A DNA stretch of 64,000 nucleotides from the NCBI GenBank assembly GCA_030562195.1, contig CM060202.1:33284599-33348598 (forward strand), read 5' to 3'. The first letter of the stretch is position 1. Each line of letters opens with the position of its first letter. The stretch is from Nipponacmea schrenckii (lineage: Eukaryota; Mollusca; Gastropoda; Lottiidae). Under the pieces are notes generated by a model. That model saw only the letters and a program-made list of their open reading frames with translations, had not been told where the DNA came from and did no database searches. Position numbers and translations under genes: made by a program. Positions 1 to 12,314 of the stretch are shown piece after piece.

Positions 1-89
1 AGTGAGGTGTGTAAATTTCGAAAAAAAAAAAAAAAAAAAAGGGACATTTCGAAAACAAACTGGGACTTTGCGGTAGCAAAGTCCCACAA
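1..89 (-). mobile_element. Right end of a family A array element (partial)
   Basis: Only the A-tract end of an element is present. A tail box (gtgtgtaaatttcg) runs into a 20-base A-tract at 21-40, a linker gggacatttcgaaaacaaac, and the H1 hairpin: stem TGGGACTTTGC at 61-71, loop GGTA, complement GCAAAGTCCCA at 76-86. CACAA follows, and the next element starts with CTAGA at 90. This is the reference form of the H1 right end. Confidence 0.75.
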
Positions 90-1924
90 CTAGAGCCACA
101 AGTGGCACAGAGTGGGACTTTGCTAACGTTGCAAAATTGCAACAAACAGCCCGAAACATCTAATTTTCTGGAAGAAACTGGCCAAAGCAACAGGGTATGT
201 GTGCGCAAAGTACCTTTTTGAAAAACGTTATTTCCTACAGACGTAGAGCGCTGACCGATATAAATGCTTAATTGTAAGTTTACCCGGATGTGCCACGCCC
301 ATCTCATTTATTTTGGCGTAAATCTAATCACATTTTAAATGTATATTTACGGTACAAATTTGAAGCTTGAACATCTAATAAATCACGAGATATGCACAAA
401 AACATTTCAAAAAAGCAAAATGTACTTTAATTTTAAAAGTGCAAAAATTAAATTTTCATTTTAAAAACTTTTGTTATTCATTTCTGGAAAGTGGACAAAA
501 AGCGCCTTAAGAATCTGAAAAAAATAACCCTCTAAATTAATTAGGTCACGCTCTAGAGCAGTCCAAAGTTGTGAATTTTGCTGTTTTCGGGCAGCTATAA
601 AACCGGAGGTTGACGTCGGAGGTCAAATGTCAAAGTATTAAATGATAGACAAGGTCAATGACCTTTTAACTACTAAAGGTCAAGGTCACCAATGGTCAAG
701 GTCATGAGAAATAAGCTTCCAAAATTAGAAAAAAATCAACCGGTTTGCTATTGTCGAGAAATTGCAACTAACAGGCCGAAGCATCTGATTTTTCGGGATC
801 CACTGGCCAAAGCAATGAGGTATCTGTGTGCAAGGTACTTTTTTTTAAAACGTTATTTCCTACAGCCGTAATTCGCTGACCCATATAAATGGTAAAATGG
901 AATTTTACCCGGATGTGCCACGCCCATCTCAGTTTTTTTCATATGAATGTAATCACATTCAAAATGTATATTCACGTTACAAATTTGAAGCTTGTACATC
1001 TAATAGATCACGAGATATACACAAATACATTTCCAAAAAACGCAAATAAGGCAAAATGTACTTTTATTTTCAAAATCAAAAAATTCAATTTTCATTTTAA
1101 AAACCTTTGTTATACATCGTTGGAAAGAGGACAAAAAGCACTTTAAGAATCTGAAAAAAATAACACTCTAAATTAATTAGGTCACGCTCTAGAGCAGTCC
1201 AAAGTTGCGAATGTTGCTGTTTTTGAGGAGCTATAAAACCGGAAATAGACGTCAGAAGTCTAATGCCAAATTGTCAACTGATAGCTAAAGTCAGTGACCA
1301 ATGACCTTGTAAAGGTCAAGGTCACCAAAGGTCAAAGTCACTGGAAATAAGCTCCCCAAAATAAAAAAAAACCTGATTTTTTTCAAATGTCGCAAAATTG
1401 CAACAATAGGGAGAAACATTTTATTTTTTGGGATAAACTGGCCAAAGTAATGAGATATATGTATGCAAGGTACTTTTTTGAAAACGTTATTTACTGCAGC
1501 CGTAATTCGCTGACCGATATAAATGGTAAATTTTAAGTTCACCCGGATGTGCCACGCCCATCTCGTTTTTTTGGAGGGGAATCTAATCATATTCAAAATG
1601 TATATTCACAGTAAAAAATTTTAAGCTTGTACAGCTAAAAGATCACGAGATATACACACATACATTTCAAGCAAGCGAAAATACGGCAAAATGTACTTTT
1701 CTTTGCAAAAATCAAAAATTCAATTTTCATTTTACAAACTTTTGTTATATATAGTTGGAAAGAGGACTAAAATCAATTTAAGAATCTGAAAAAAATTTAA
1801 AACTCTAAATTAATTAGGTCACGCTCTAGAGCAGCCCAAAGTTGCGAATTTTGCTGTTTTCGGGCAGCTATAAAACCGGAAGTGGACGTTGGAGGTCAAA
1901 GTTCAAAGTATCAACTGATAGCCA

Positions 1925-1944
1925 AGGTCAATGACCTTTGACCT
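1925..1944. promoter_or_regulatory. Nuclear-receptor-like IR1/DR1 composite in the repeat body
   Basis: The 20-mer AGGTCAATGACCTTTGACCT combines AGGTCA-a-TGACCT (inverted repeat, spacing 1, as bound by EcR/FXR-type receptors) and TGACCT-t-TGACCT (direct repeat, spacing 1, as bound by RXR/HNF4-type receptors). It is conserved in almost every family A copy, near 6025, 7411, 9427, 11499, 13515, 15617, 17658, 29877 and 37674. Binding is not shown; the motif match is what I see. Confidence 0.45.
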
Positions 1945-2162
1945 ACTAAAGGTCATTGTCACCAAAAGGGCAAGGGCACGAGAAATAAGCCCCCAAACTT
2001 TGAAAAAATTCAACCGGATGTTGCAAAAATGCAAAAGCGAAATTCAAAAATCGACTTCCAATGTTTTTTTGCAATTTTTATGTTCTTTCATTTGACACCA
2101 AAATCATCTCAATCGGATAAGCCATAATGTCTGAATTAAATTCGCGCAATTTCAGAAAAATC

Positions 2163-2192
2163 AAAATGGCGGCGAAAGTTGCGCATGCGGCC
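2163..2192. promoter_or_regulatory. YY1-like and NRF1-like motif pair in the alpha tail
   Basis: AAAATGGCGGCG (YY1-like) is followed within a few bases by TTGCGCATGCGG (NRF1-like). The pair recurs in each alpha-tail copy, near 4195, 6272, 7656, 9672, 11743, 15856, 17894 and 34514. It is a local GC-rich patch in AT-rich sequence. Function is inferred from motif similarity alone. Confidence 0.4.
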
Positions 2193-2744
2193 TTGATTTT
2201 ATTTTCTTCGCTTTTTTGTATGGCTAATGTCTACCCGATGATACAAGTTTGAATCTCATACATTTAAAAAAACCGGAAGTTATTCAACCGGACGTAAAAC
2301 TCTATTTTTCGCAAAAACCGGAAGTGACGCAAAAATGTTTACCTACTTTTTTGGGAAAACATTCCATGGGGTACATATACTCAATTTTTTTTAAAATTAA
2401 TCGGTCTTTAAATAACAAAGTTGCAAAAATGTGCAAAATACGGCAAAAAAATGTGTGCTACGAATTTTCGAATTTTGAAATTTTGAAATTGCTATCTTGT
2501 TGGAAATTATTTCAAGTTTCCAAAAATGCAAACCCGACGAAAATCGATTGAAAATTGCGACTTCTAGAGCCACTGACCGACTTTTTAGGTATGTTGCAAT
2601 GCAGCACTTCCGGTTTTGCAAAAAAGTTCCATTTTATATTTATGCAACACGTCGCCACTAAGAAGGTCTAGAGAAGTTGAGACAATGTTGCAACTATTGC
2701 AGTCTAGGGGCAGTGAGGTGTGTAAATTTCGAAAAAAAAAAAAA

Positions 2745-4821
2745 CTAGAGCCACACGTGGCACAGAGTGGGGCTTTGCTAACGTTGCAAAATTGCAACAA
2801 ACAGGCCGAAACATCTGATTTTCTGGGGGAAACTGGCCAAAGCAACGAGGTATCTGTTTGCAAAGTACTTTTTTGAAAAACGTTATTCCTACAGACGTAG
2901 AGCGCTGACCGATATAAATGAAAAATTGGAAATTTATCCGGATGTGCCACGCCCATCTCATTTATTTTGGCGTAATTCTAATCAAAATTGAAATGTTTTT
3001 TCACGGTACAAATTTGAAGCTTGTACAGCTAATAGATCACGAGATATACACAAATACATTTCAAAAAAACAAAATGTACTTTAATTTCAAAAGTGCAAAA
3101 ATTAAATTTTAATTTTTAAAAATTTTGTTATACATAGTTGGAAAGTAGACAAAAAGGCCTTAAGAATCTGAAAAAAATAACTCTGTAAATTAATTAGGTC
3201 AGGCTCTACATCAGTCTAAAGTTGTGAATTTTGCTGTTTTCGGGCAGATATAAAACCGGAAGTAGACGTCGGAGGGCAAATGTCAATTTGTCAAATGATG
3301 GCCAAAGTCAGTGACCTATGACCTTGTAAAGGTCCAGGCCACCAAAAGTCAAGATCACTAGAAATAAGTCCCCAAAAAAAAACAAAAAACTATTTTTTTT
3401 TTGCAAATGTCGCAAAATTGCAAACAGGCAGAAACATTTGATTTTTCGGGATAAACTGGCCAAAGCAATGAGGTATCTGTGTGCAAAGTACTTTTTTAAA
3501 AAAAAGCTATTTTCTACAGACGTAATTCGCTGACCCATGAAAAGGGTAAATTCGAAATTTTTCCCAGATGTGCCACGCCCCTCTCATTTTTATTAGCGTG
3601 AATCTAATCACATTCAAAATGAATATTCACGGTACAAATTTGAAGTTTGTACATCTAATAGATCACGAGATATACATACATACATTTCAAGCAAACGCAT
3701 ATACGGCAAAATATACTTAAATTTTCAAAAATCAAAAACTTCAATTTTCATTTTGCATACTTTTGTTATACATCCTTGGGAAAAAGGACAAAAAGCACTT
3801 TAAGAATCTGAAAAAAATTTAAATCTCTAAATTAATTAGGTCACGCTCTAGAGCAGTTCAAAGTTGCGAAATTTGCTGTTTTTGGGCAGTTATAAAACCG
3901 GAAGTAGACGTCGGAGGTCAAAGGTCAAAGTATCAACTGATAGCCAAGGTCAAAGACCTTTGACCTACTAAAGGTCATGGTCATCAAAGGTCAAGGTCAC
4001 GAGAAATAAGCCCCCCAAAATTCGAAAAAATTCAACCCGGGTGTTGCAAAAATGCAAAAGCGAAATTCAAAAATCGACTTCCAATGTTTTGTTGCAATTT
4101 TTATGTTCTTTCATTTGACACCAAAATCATCTCAATCGGACAAGCCGTAATGTCTGAATTAAATTCGCTCAATTTCAGAAAAATCAAAATGGCGGCCAAA
4201 GTTGCGCATGCGGCCTTGATTTTATTTTTTTCGTTTTTTTTTTATGGCTAATGGCTACCCGATGAAACAAGTTTGAATCTCATACATTAATAAAACCGGA
4301 AGTTATTCAACCGGACGTAAAACTTCATTTTTTTCAAAAACCGGAAGTGACGCAAAAATTTTGACCTACTTTTTAAAAATCATTACGTAGGCTTCTTATG
4401 CTCATTTTTTTTTAGATGAATCACCAAAAACAACAAAGTTGCAAAAAATTGCAAAATACAACAAAAAAATGTGTGCAACGAATTTTTGAAAATTGAAATT
4501 TTTTAACTGCTATCTGATCAGAAGTTACTTACAGATTACAAAAATGAAAACCCGAAGAAAATCGATCAAAAATTGTGCCCGATAAAGCCAATTTGCTACT
4601 TTTGAGACACGTTGCAACGCAGCACTTCCCGGGTTTTGCAAAAATGTTCCATTTTATATTTATGCAACACGTCGCCACTACAGAAGGTCTGGAGAAGTTG
4701 AGACAAAATTGCAACTATTGCAGCCTAGGACAGTGAGGTGTGTAAATTTCGAAAAAAAAAAAAAAAAAAAAAGGGGCATTTCGAAAACAAACTGGGACTT
4801 TGCGGTAGCAAAGTCCCACAA
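2745..4821 (-). mobile_element. Array element 2, family A, two modules, alpha tail, H1 end
   Basis: Starts CTAGA plus GCCAC-AC-GTGGC. The left motif is mutated at one base (GTGGGGCTTTGC). Two ~630-bp modules are marked by gctgacc boxes near 2904 and 3530. The alpha tail begins near 4020 and is followed by a ~21-base A-tract, the linker and an intact H1 hairpin (4793-4803 with 4808-4818, loop GGTA). From about 4020 the copy carries odd CCGGA-to-CCCGGG changes also seen in element 3, which look like consensus errors. Confidence 0.6.
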
Positions 4822-7800
4822 CTAGAGCCACAAGTGGCACAAATGGGACTTTGCTAAAGTTGCAAAATTGCAACAAACAGCCCGAAACATCTAAATTTTT
4901 TGGAAGAAACTGGGCCCAAAACAACAGGGGATGTGTGCGCAAAGTACCTTTTTGAAAAACGTTATTTCCTACAGACGTAAACGCTGACCGATATAAATGC
5001 TTAATTGTAAGTTTACCCGGATGTGCCACGCCCCTCTCATTTATTTTGGCGTAAATCTAATCACATTTTAAATGTATATTTTCGGTACAAATTTGAAGCT
5101 TGAACATCTAATAAAACACGAGATATGCACAAAAACATTTCAAAAAAGCAAAATGTACTTTAATTTTAAAAGTGCAAAAATTAAATTTTCATTTTAAAAA
5201 CTTTTGTTATTTATTTCTGGAAAGTGGACAAAAAGCGCCTTAAGAATCTGAAAAAAATAACCCTCTAAATTAATTAGGTCACGCTCTAGAGCAGTCCAAA
5301 GTTTTGAATTTTGCTGTTTTCGGGCAGCTATAAAAACCCGGGGGTTGACGTCGGAGGTCAAATGTCAAAGTATTAAATGATAGACAAGGTCAATGACCTT
5401 TTAACTACTAAAGGTCAAGGTCACCAATGGTCAAGGTCATGAGAAATAAGCTTCCAAAATTAGAAAAAAAACAACCGGTTTTCTATTGTCGAGAAATTGC
5501 AACTAACAGGGCCCAAGCATCTGATTTTTCGGGATCCACTGGCCAAAGCAATGAGGTATCTGTGTGCAAGGTACTTTTTTTTTAAAAAGTTATTTCCTAC
5601 AGCCGTAAATTTGCTGACCCATATAAATGGTAAAAAGGAATTTTACCCGGATGTGCCACGCCCATCTCAGTTTTTTTTATATGAATGTAATCACATTCAA
5701 AATGTATATTCACGTTACAAATTTGAAGCTTGTACATCTAATAGATCACGAGATAACACAAATACATTTCCAAAAAACGCAAATAAGGCAAAATGTACTT
5801 TTATTTTCAAAATCAAAAAATTCAATTTTCATTTTTAAAAAACCCTTTTTTATACATCGTTGGAAAGAGGACAAAAAGCACTTTAAGAATCTGAAAAAAA
5901 AAACACTCTAAATTAATTAGGTCACGCTCTAGAGCAGTCCAAAGTTGCGAATGTTGCTGTTTTTGAGGAGTCATAAAACCGGAAGTAGACGTCGGAGGTC
6001 AAAGTTCAAAGTATCAACTGATAGCCAAGGTCAATGACCTTTGACCTACTTAAGGTCACGGTCATCAAAGGTGAAGGTCACGAGAAATAAGCCCCCAGAC
6101 TTCGAAAAAATTCAACCGGATGTTGCAAAAATGCAAAAGCGAAATTCAAAAATCGACTTCCAATGTTTTGTTGCATTTTTTATGTTCTTTCATTTGACAC
6201 CAAAATCATCTCAATCGGATAAGCCATAATGTCTGAATTAAATTCGCCCAATTTCAGAAAAATCAAAATGGCGGCGGAAGTTGCGCATGCGGCCTTGATT
6301 TTATTTTCTTCGCTTTTTTGTATGGCTAATGGCTACCCGATGATACAAGTTTGAATCTCATACATTAATAAAACCGGAAGTTATTCAACCGGACGTAAAA
6401 CTCTATTTTTCGCAAAAACCGGAATTGACGCAAAAATTTTGACCTACTTTTTGGAAATCATTCCATGGGCTACATATACTCAATTTTTTTAAGATTAATC
6501 GGTCTTTAAATAACAAAGTTGCAAAAATGTGCAAAATACGGCAAAAAAATGTGTGCTACGAATTTTCGAAATTTGAAATTTTGAAATTGCTATCTTGTTG
6601 GAAATTATTTCAAGTTTCCAAAAATGCAAACTCGACGAAAATCGATTGAAAATTGCGACTTCTAGAGCCACTGACCGACTTTTTAGGTATGTTGCAATGC
6701 AGCACTTCCGGTTTTGCAAAAATGTTCCATTTTATATTTATGCAACACGTCGCCACTACAGAAGGTCTAGAGAAGTTGAGACAATGTTGCAACTATTGCA
6801 GTATAGGCGCAGTGAGGTGTGTAAGTCACGAGAAAGAAGCCCCACAACTCGAAAAATAACTGATTCTTTTTGCTAGTGTTGCAAATTGCAACAAACAGGC
6901 CGAAGCATCTGATTTTTCGGGATCCACTGGCCAAATCAATGAGGTATCTGTGGGCAAGGTACTTTTTTTTAAAACGTTATTTCCTACAGCCGTAATTCGC
7001 TGACCTATATAAATGGTAAAATGAAATTTTACCCGGATGTGCCACGCCCATCTCATTTTTTTTTATATGAATGTAATCACTTTCAAAATGAATATTCACG
7101 TTACAAATTTGAAGCTTGTACATCTAATAGATCACGAGATATACACACATACATTTCCAAAAAAAGGCAAATACGGCAAAATGTACTTTTATTTTCAAAA
7201 TCAAAAAATTCAATTTTCATTTTAAAAACCTTTGTTATACATCGTTGGAAAGAGGACAAAAAGCACTTTAAGAATCTGAAAAAAATAACACTCTAAATTA
7301 ATTAGGTCACGCTCTAGAGCAGTCCAAAGTTGCGAATTTCGCTGTTTTTGGGCAGCTATAAAACCGGAAGTAGACGTTGGAGGTCAAAGGTCAAAGTATC
7401 AACTGATAGCCAAGGTCAATGACCTTTGACCTTCTAAAGTTCATGGTCACCAAAGGTCAAGGTCACGAGAAATAAGCCCCCAAACTTTGAAAAAATTCAA
7501 CCGGATGTTGCAAAAATGCAAAAGCGAAATTCAAAAATCGACTTCCAATGTTTTTTTTTCAATTTTTATGTTCTTTCATTTGACACCAAAATCATCTCAA
7601 TCGGATAAGCCATAATGTCTGAATTAAATTTGCGCAATTTCAGAAAAATCAAAATGGCGGCGAAAGTTGCGCATGCCGCCTTGATTTTATTTTCTTCGCT
7701 TTTTTGTATGGCTAATGGCTACCCGATGATACAAGTTTGAATCTCATACATTAATAAAACCGGAAGTTATTCAACCGGACGTAAAACTCTATTTTTCGCA

Positions 7801-8231
7801 AAAACCGGAAGTGACGCAAAAATTTTGACCTACTTTTTGGGAATCATTCCATGGGCTACATATACTCAATTTTTTTTAGATAAATCGGATGGAAAATAGC
7901 AAAGTTGCAAAAATGTGCAAAATACGGCAAAAAAATGTGTGCTAGGAATTTTCTAATTTTGAAATTTTGAAATTGCTATCTTGTTGGAAATTATTTCAAG
8001 TTTCCAAAAATGCAAACCCGACGAAAATCGATTGAAAATTGCGACTTCTAGAGCCACTGACCGACTTTTTAGGTTAGTTGCAATGCAGCACTTCCGGTTT
8101 TGCAAAAATGTTCCATTTTATATTTATGCAACACGTCGCCACTACAGAAGGTCAGGAGATGTTGTGAAATTGCTGCAACTATTGCAGCCTTGGCTGTGTG
8201 CCCTGTGTAAATTTCGAAAAAAAAAAAAAAA
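4822..8231 (-). mobile_element. Array element 3, family A, chimera of two elements
   Basis: Closest to element 1 at its left end, but with the motif altered to ATGGGACTTTGC. Two modules (boxes near 4984 and 5614) and an alpha tail run to the usual agtgaggtgtgtaa box near 6814. There, instead of an A-tract, the sequence jumps into the middle of another module (gtcacgagaaagaag). A third gctgacc box near 7000 and a second alpha tail follow, ending in a short A-tract at 8217-8231. The join looks like recombination or deletion between two neighbours. Many small homopolymer and GC-context differences at 4822-5900 suggest poor consensus. Confidence 0.55.
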
Positions 8232-10303
8232 TAGAGCCACACGTGGCACAGAGTGGAACTTTGCTAACGTTGCAAAATTGCAACAAACAGCCCGAAACAT
8301 TTGATTTTCTGGGAGAATCTGGCCAAAGCAACGAGGTATCTGTGTGCAAAGTACTTTTTTGAAAAACGTTTTTTCCTACAGATGTAAAGCGCTGACCGAT
8401 ATAAGTGAGGAATTGGAAGTTTACCCGGATGTGCCACGCCCATCTCATTTATTTTGGCGTAAATCTAATCACATTTGAAATATATATTCGCGGTACAAAT
8501 TTGAAGCTTGTACAACTAATAGATCACGAGATATACACAAATCCATTTCAAAAAAACAAAATGTACTTTAATTTTAAAAGTGCAAAAATTAAATTTTTTT
8601 TTTCAAAATTTTTGTTATACATCGCTGGAAAGTGGACAAAAAGCGCCTTAAGAATCTGAAAAAAATAACCCTCTAAAATAATTAGGTCACGCTCTAGAGC
8701 AGTCCAAAGTTGTATATTTTGCTGTTTTCGGGCAGATATAAAACCGGAAGTAGACGTCGAAGGTAAAATATCAATTTGTCAACTGAAAGCCAAAGTCCGT
8801 GACCTATGACCTTGTAAAGCTCAAGGTCACCAAAGGTCAAGGTCACGAGAAAGAAGCCCCACAACTCGAAAAATAACTGATACTTTTTGCTAGTGTTGCA
8901 AATTGCTACAAACAGGCCGAAGCATCTGATATTTCGGGATCCACTGGCCAAAGCAATGAGGTATCTGTGTGCAAGGTACTTTTTTTTAAAACGTTATTTC
9001 CTACAGCCGTAATTCGCTGACCTATATAAATGGTAAAATGGAATTTTACCCGGATGTGCCACGCCCATCTCATTTTTTTTAAATGACTGTATTCACTTTC
9101 GCAATGTATATTCACGTTACAAATTTGAAGCATGTACATCTAATAGATCACGAGATATACACAAATACATTTCTAAAAAACGTCAATACGGCAAAATGTA
9201 CTTTTATTTTCAAAATCAAAAAAATTTAATTTTCATTTTAAAAACCTTTGTTATACATCGTTGGAAAGAGGACAAAAAGCACTTTAAGAATCTGAAAAAA
9301 ATAACACTCTAAATTAATTAGGTCACGCTCTAGAGCAGTCCAAAGTTGCGAATTTCGCTGTTTTTGGGCAGCCATAAAACCGGAAGTAGACGTCGGAGGT
9401 CAAAGGTCAAAGTATCAACTGATAGCCAAGGTCAATGACCTTTGACCTACTAAAGGTCATGGTCACCAAAGGTCAAGGTCACGAGAAATAAGCCCCCAAA
9501 CTTTGAAAAAATTCAACCGGATGTTGCAAAAATGCAAAAGCGAAATTCAAAAATCGACTTCCAATGTTTTTTTGCAATTTTTATGTTCTTTCATTTGACA
9601 CCAAAATCATCTCAATCGGATAAGCCATAATCTCTGAATTAAATTCGCTCAATTTCAGAAAAATCAAAATGGCGGCGAAAGTTGCGCATGCGGCCTTGAT
9701 TTTATTTTCTTCGTTTTTTTTTATGGCTAATGGCTACATGATGAAACAAGTTTGAACCTCATACATTAATAAAACCGGAAGTTATTCAACCGGACGTAAA
9801 ACTCCATTTTTTGCAGAAACCGGAAGTGACGCAAAAATTCTGACCTACTTTTTGAAAAAAGTTTCATGGGCTTCTTATGCTCAATTTTTTTCAGATCGAT
9901 CACACTAAAAACAAAAAAGTTGCAAAAAATTGCAAAATACGGCAAAAAAATGTGTGCTACGAATCTTTGAAAATTGAAATTTTTGAACTGCTATCTGATC
10001 AGAAGTTACTTGTAGATTACAAAAATGAAAACCCGAAGAAAATCGATCAAAAATTGCGACAGCTAGAGCCAATTTGCTACTTTTTAGGTTTGTTGCAACG
10101 CAGCACTTCCGGTTTTGCAAAAATGTTCCATTTTATATTTATGCAACACGTCGCCACTACAGAAGGTCTAGAGAAGTTGAGTCAATGTTGCAACTATTGC
10201 AGTCTAGGCGCAGTGAGGTGTGTAAATTTCGAAAAAAAAAAAAAAAAAAAAAAAGGGGCATTTCGAAAACAAACTGGGACTTTGCGGTAGCAAAGTCCCA
10301 CAA
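8232..10303 (-). mobile_element. Array element 4, family A, two modules, alpha tail, H1 end
   Basis: The junction reads ATAGAG instead of CTAGAG, after which the GCCAC-AC-GTGGC hairpin is intact. The left motif reads GTGGAACTTTGC, with one change. gctgacc boxes lie near 8392 and 9017. The right end has a long A-tract, the linker and a perfect H1 hairpin (10275-10285 with 10290-10300, loop GGTA). Its first module is close to element 16 (33066-35104): both have gttgtatattttgctg and gagaatctggcc. Confidence 0.6.
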
Positions 10304-12314
10304 CTAGAGCCACACGTGGCACAGAGTGGGACTTTGCTAACGTTGCAAAATTGCAACAAACAGGCCGAAACATCTGATTTTCTGGGAGAAACTGGCCAAA
10401 GCAAGGAGGTATCTGTGTGCAAAGAATTTTTTGGAAAAACGTTATTTCCTACTGACGTAATTCGCTGACCTATATAAATGCTAAATTGATAGTTTACCCG
10501 GATGTGCCACGCCCATGTCATTTTTTTTTTTGCGTAAATCTAATAACATTCAAAATATATATTCACGGTACAAATTTGAAGCTTGTACATTTAAAAGATC
10601 ACGAGATATGCACAAATACATTTCAAAAAGGCAAAATGTACTTTAATTTTAAAAGTGCAAAAATTAAAATTAAAAACTTTTGTTATACATTGCGGGAAAG
10701 TGGACAAAAAGCGCCTTAAGAATCTGAAAAAATAACCCTCTAAATTAATTAGGTCACGCTCTAAGGCAGTCCTAAGTTGTGAATTTTGCTGTTTTTTGGC
10801 AGATATAAAACTGGAAGTAGACGTCGGAGGTCAAATGTCAATTTGTCAACTGATAGTCAAAGTCAGTGACCTATGACCTTGTAAAGGTCAAGGTCACCAA
10901 AGTTCAAGGTCACGAGAAATAAGCCCCCAAACTCGAAAAATAACTGATACTTTTTGCTAATGTTGCAAATTGCAACTAACATGCCGCAACATCCAATTTT
11001 AAGGGATGAACTGGCCAAAGCAATGAAGTATCTGCGTGCAAGGTACTTTTATAAAAAACATTATTTACTGCAGCCGTAATTCGCTGACCCATATAAATGG
11101 TAAATCAGAATTTTACCCGGATGTGCCATGCCCAACTTGATTTTTTTTATGTAAATCTAATCACATTCAAAACGTATATTCACGTTACAAATTTGAAGGT
11201 TGTACATCTAATAGATCACGAGATATATACACATACATTTCCAAGAAACGTAAACACGGCAAAATGTACCTAAATTTTCAAAAATCAAAAAAATTCAATT
11301 TCCATTTTATAAACTTTTGTTATACATCGTTGGAAAGAAGACAAAAAGCACTGTAAGAATCTGAAAAAAATAACACTCTAAATTGATTAGGTCACGCTCT
11401 AGAGCAGTCCAAATTTGCGAATTTTGCTTTTTTTGGGCAGCTATAAAACCGGAAGTAGACGTCTGAGGTCAAAGGTCAAAGTATCAACTGATAGCCAAGG
11501 TCAATGACCTTTGACCTACTAAAGGTCATGGTCACCAAAGGTCAAGGTCACGAGAAATAAGCCCCCAAACTTTAAAAAAATTCAACCGGATGTTGCAAAA
11601 ATGCAAAAGCAAAATTCAAAAATCGACTTCCAATGTTTTGTTGCAATTTTTATGTTCTTTCATTTGACTTCAAAATCATCTCAATCAGATAAGCCATAAT
11701 GTCTGAATTAAATTCGCGCAATTTCAGAAAAATCAAAATGGCGGCGAAAGTTGCGCATGCGGCCTTGATTTTATTTTCTTCGCTTTTTTGTATGGCTAAT
11801 GGCTACCCGATGATACAAGTTTGAATCTCATACATTAATAAAACCGGAAGTTATTCAACCGGACGTAAAACTCTATTTTTCGCAAAAACCGGAAGTGACG
11901 CAAAAATTTTGACCTACTTTTTGGAAATCATTCCATGGGCTACATATACTCAATTTTTTTAAGATTAATCGGTCTTTAAATAACAAAGTTGCAAAAATGT
12001 GCAAAATACGGCAAAAAAATGTGTGCTACGAATTTTCGAATTTTGAAATTTTAAAATTGCTATCTTGTTGAAAATTATTTCAAGTTTCCAAAAATGCAAA
12101 CCCTACGAAAATCGATTGAAAATTGCGACTTCTAGAGCCACTGACCGACTTTTTAGGCATGTTGCAATGTAGCACTTCCGGTTTTGCAACAATGTTCCAT
12201 TTTATATTTATGCAACACGTCGCCACTACAGAAGGTCTAGAGAAGTTGAGACAATGTTGCAACTATTGCAGTCTAGGCGCAGTGAGGTGTGTAAATTTCG
12301 AAAAAAAAAAAAAA
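10304..12314 (-). mobile_element. Array element 5, family A, two modules, alpha tail, no right hairpin
   Basis: The left end is intact (CTAGA, GCCAC-AC-GTGGC, GTGGGACTTTGC). Boxes near 10465 and 11085 mark two modules. The alpha tail ends in gtgtgtaaatttcg plus a 15-base A-tract that abuts the next CTAGA at 12315. Its tail carries private changes (cctacg for cccgacg, gcaacaatg for gcaaaaatg) shared only with element 7, so the two tails have a recent common source. Confidence 0.6.

Larger units (their letters stand above)
90..2744 (-). mobile_element. Array element 1, family A, Helentron-like, three internal modules
   Basis: Non-coding. The left end is CTAGA, then hairpin GCCAC-AA-GTGGC (95-106), then motif GTGGGACTTTGC (112-123), then a GTTGCAA/TTGCAAC hairpin. 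The body has three copies of a ~630-bp module, seen from the recurring box gctgaccNatataaatgg near 251, 878 and 1510. It then has the alpha tail domain with ATGGCGGCG and GCGCATGCGG near 2164-2192. The tail ends gtgtgtaaatttcg plus a 13-base A-tract, and the next CTAGA follows directly, so the H1 hairpin is missing. Most other family A copies have two modules, so this one is expanded. Class is inferred from end structure only. Confidence 0.6.

Noticed and set aside
90..2744. SINE/LINE retroposons with poly-A tail and tRNA-like head
   Set aside because: No convincing A and B boxes in the left ends and no target duplications; the A-tract is followed by a conserved linker and hairpin, which a retroposon tail would not have.
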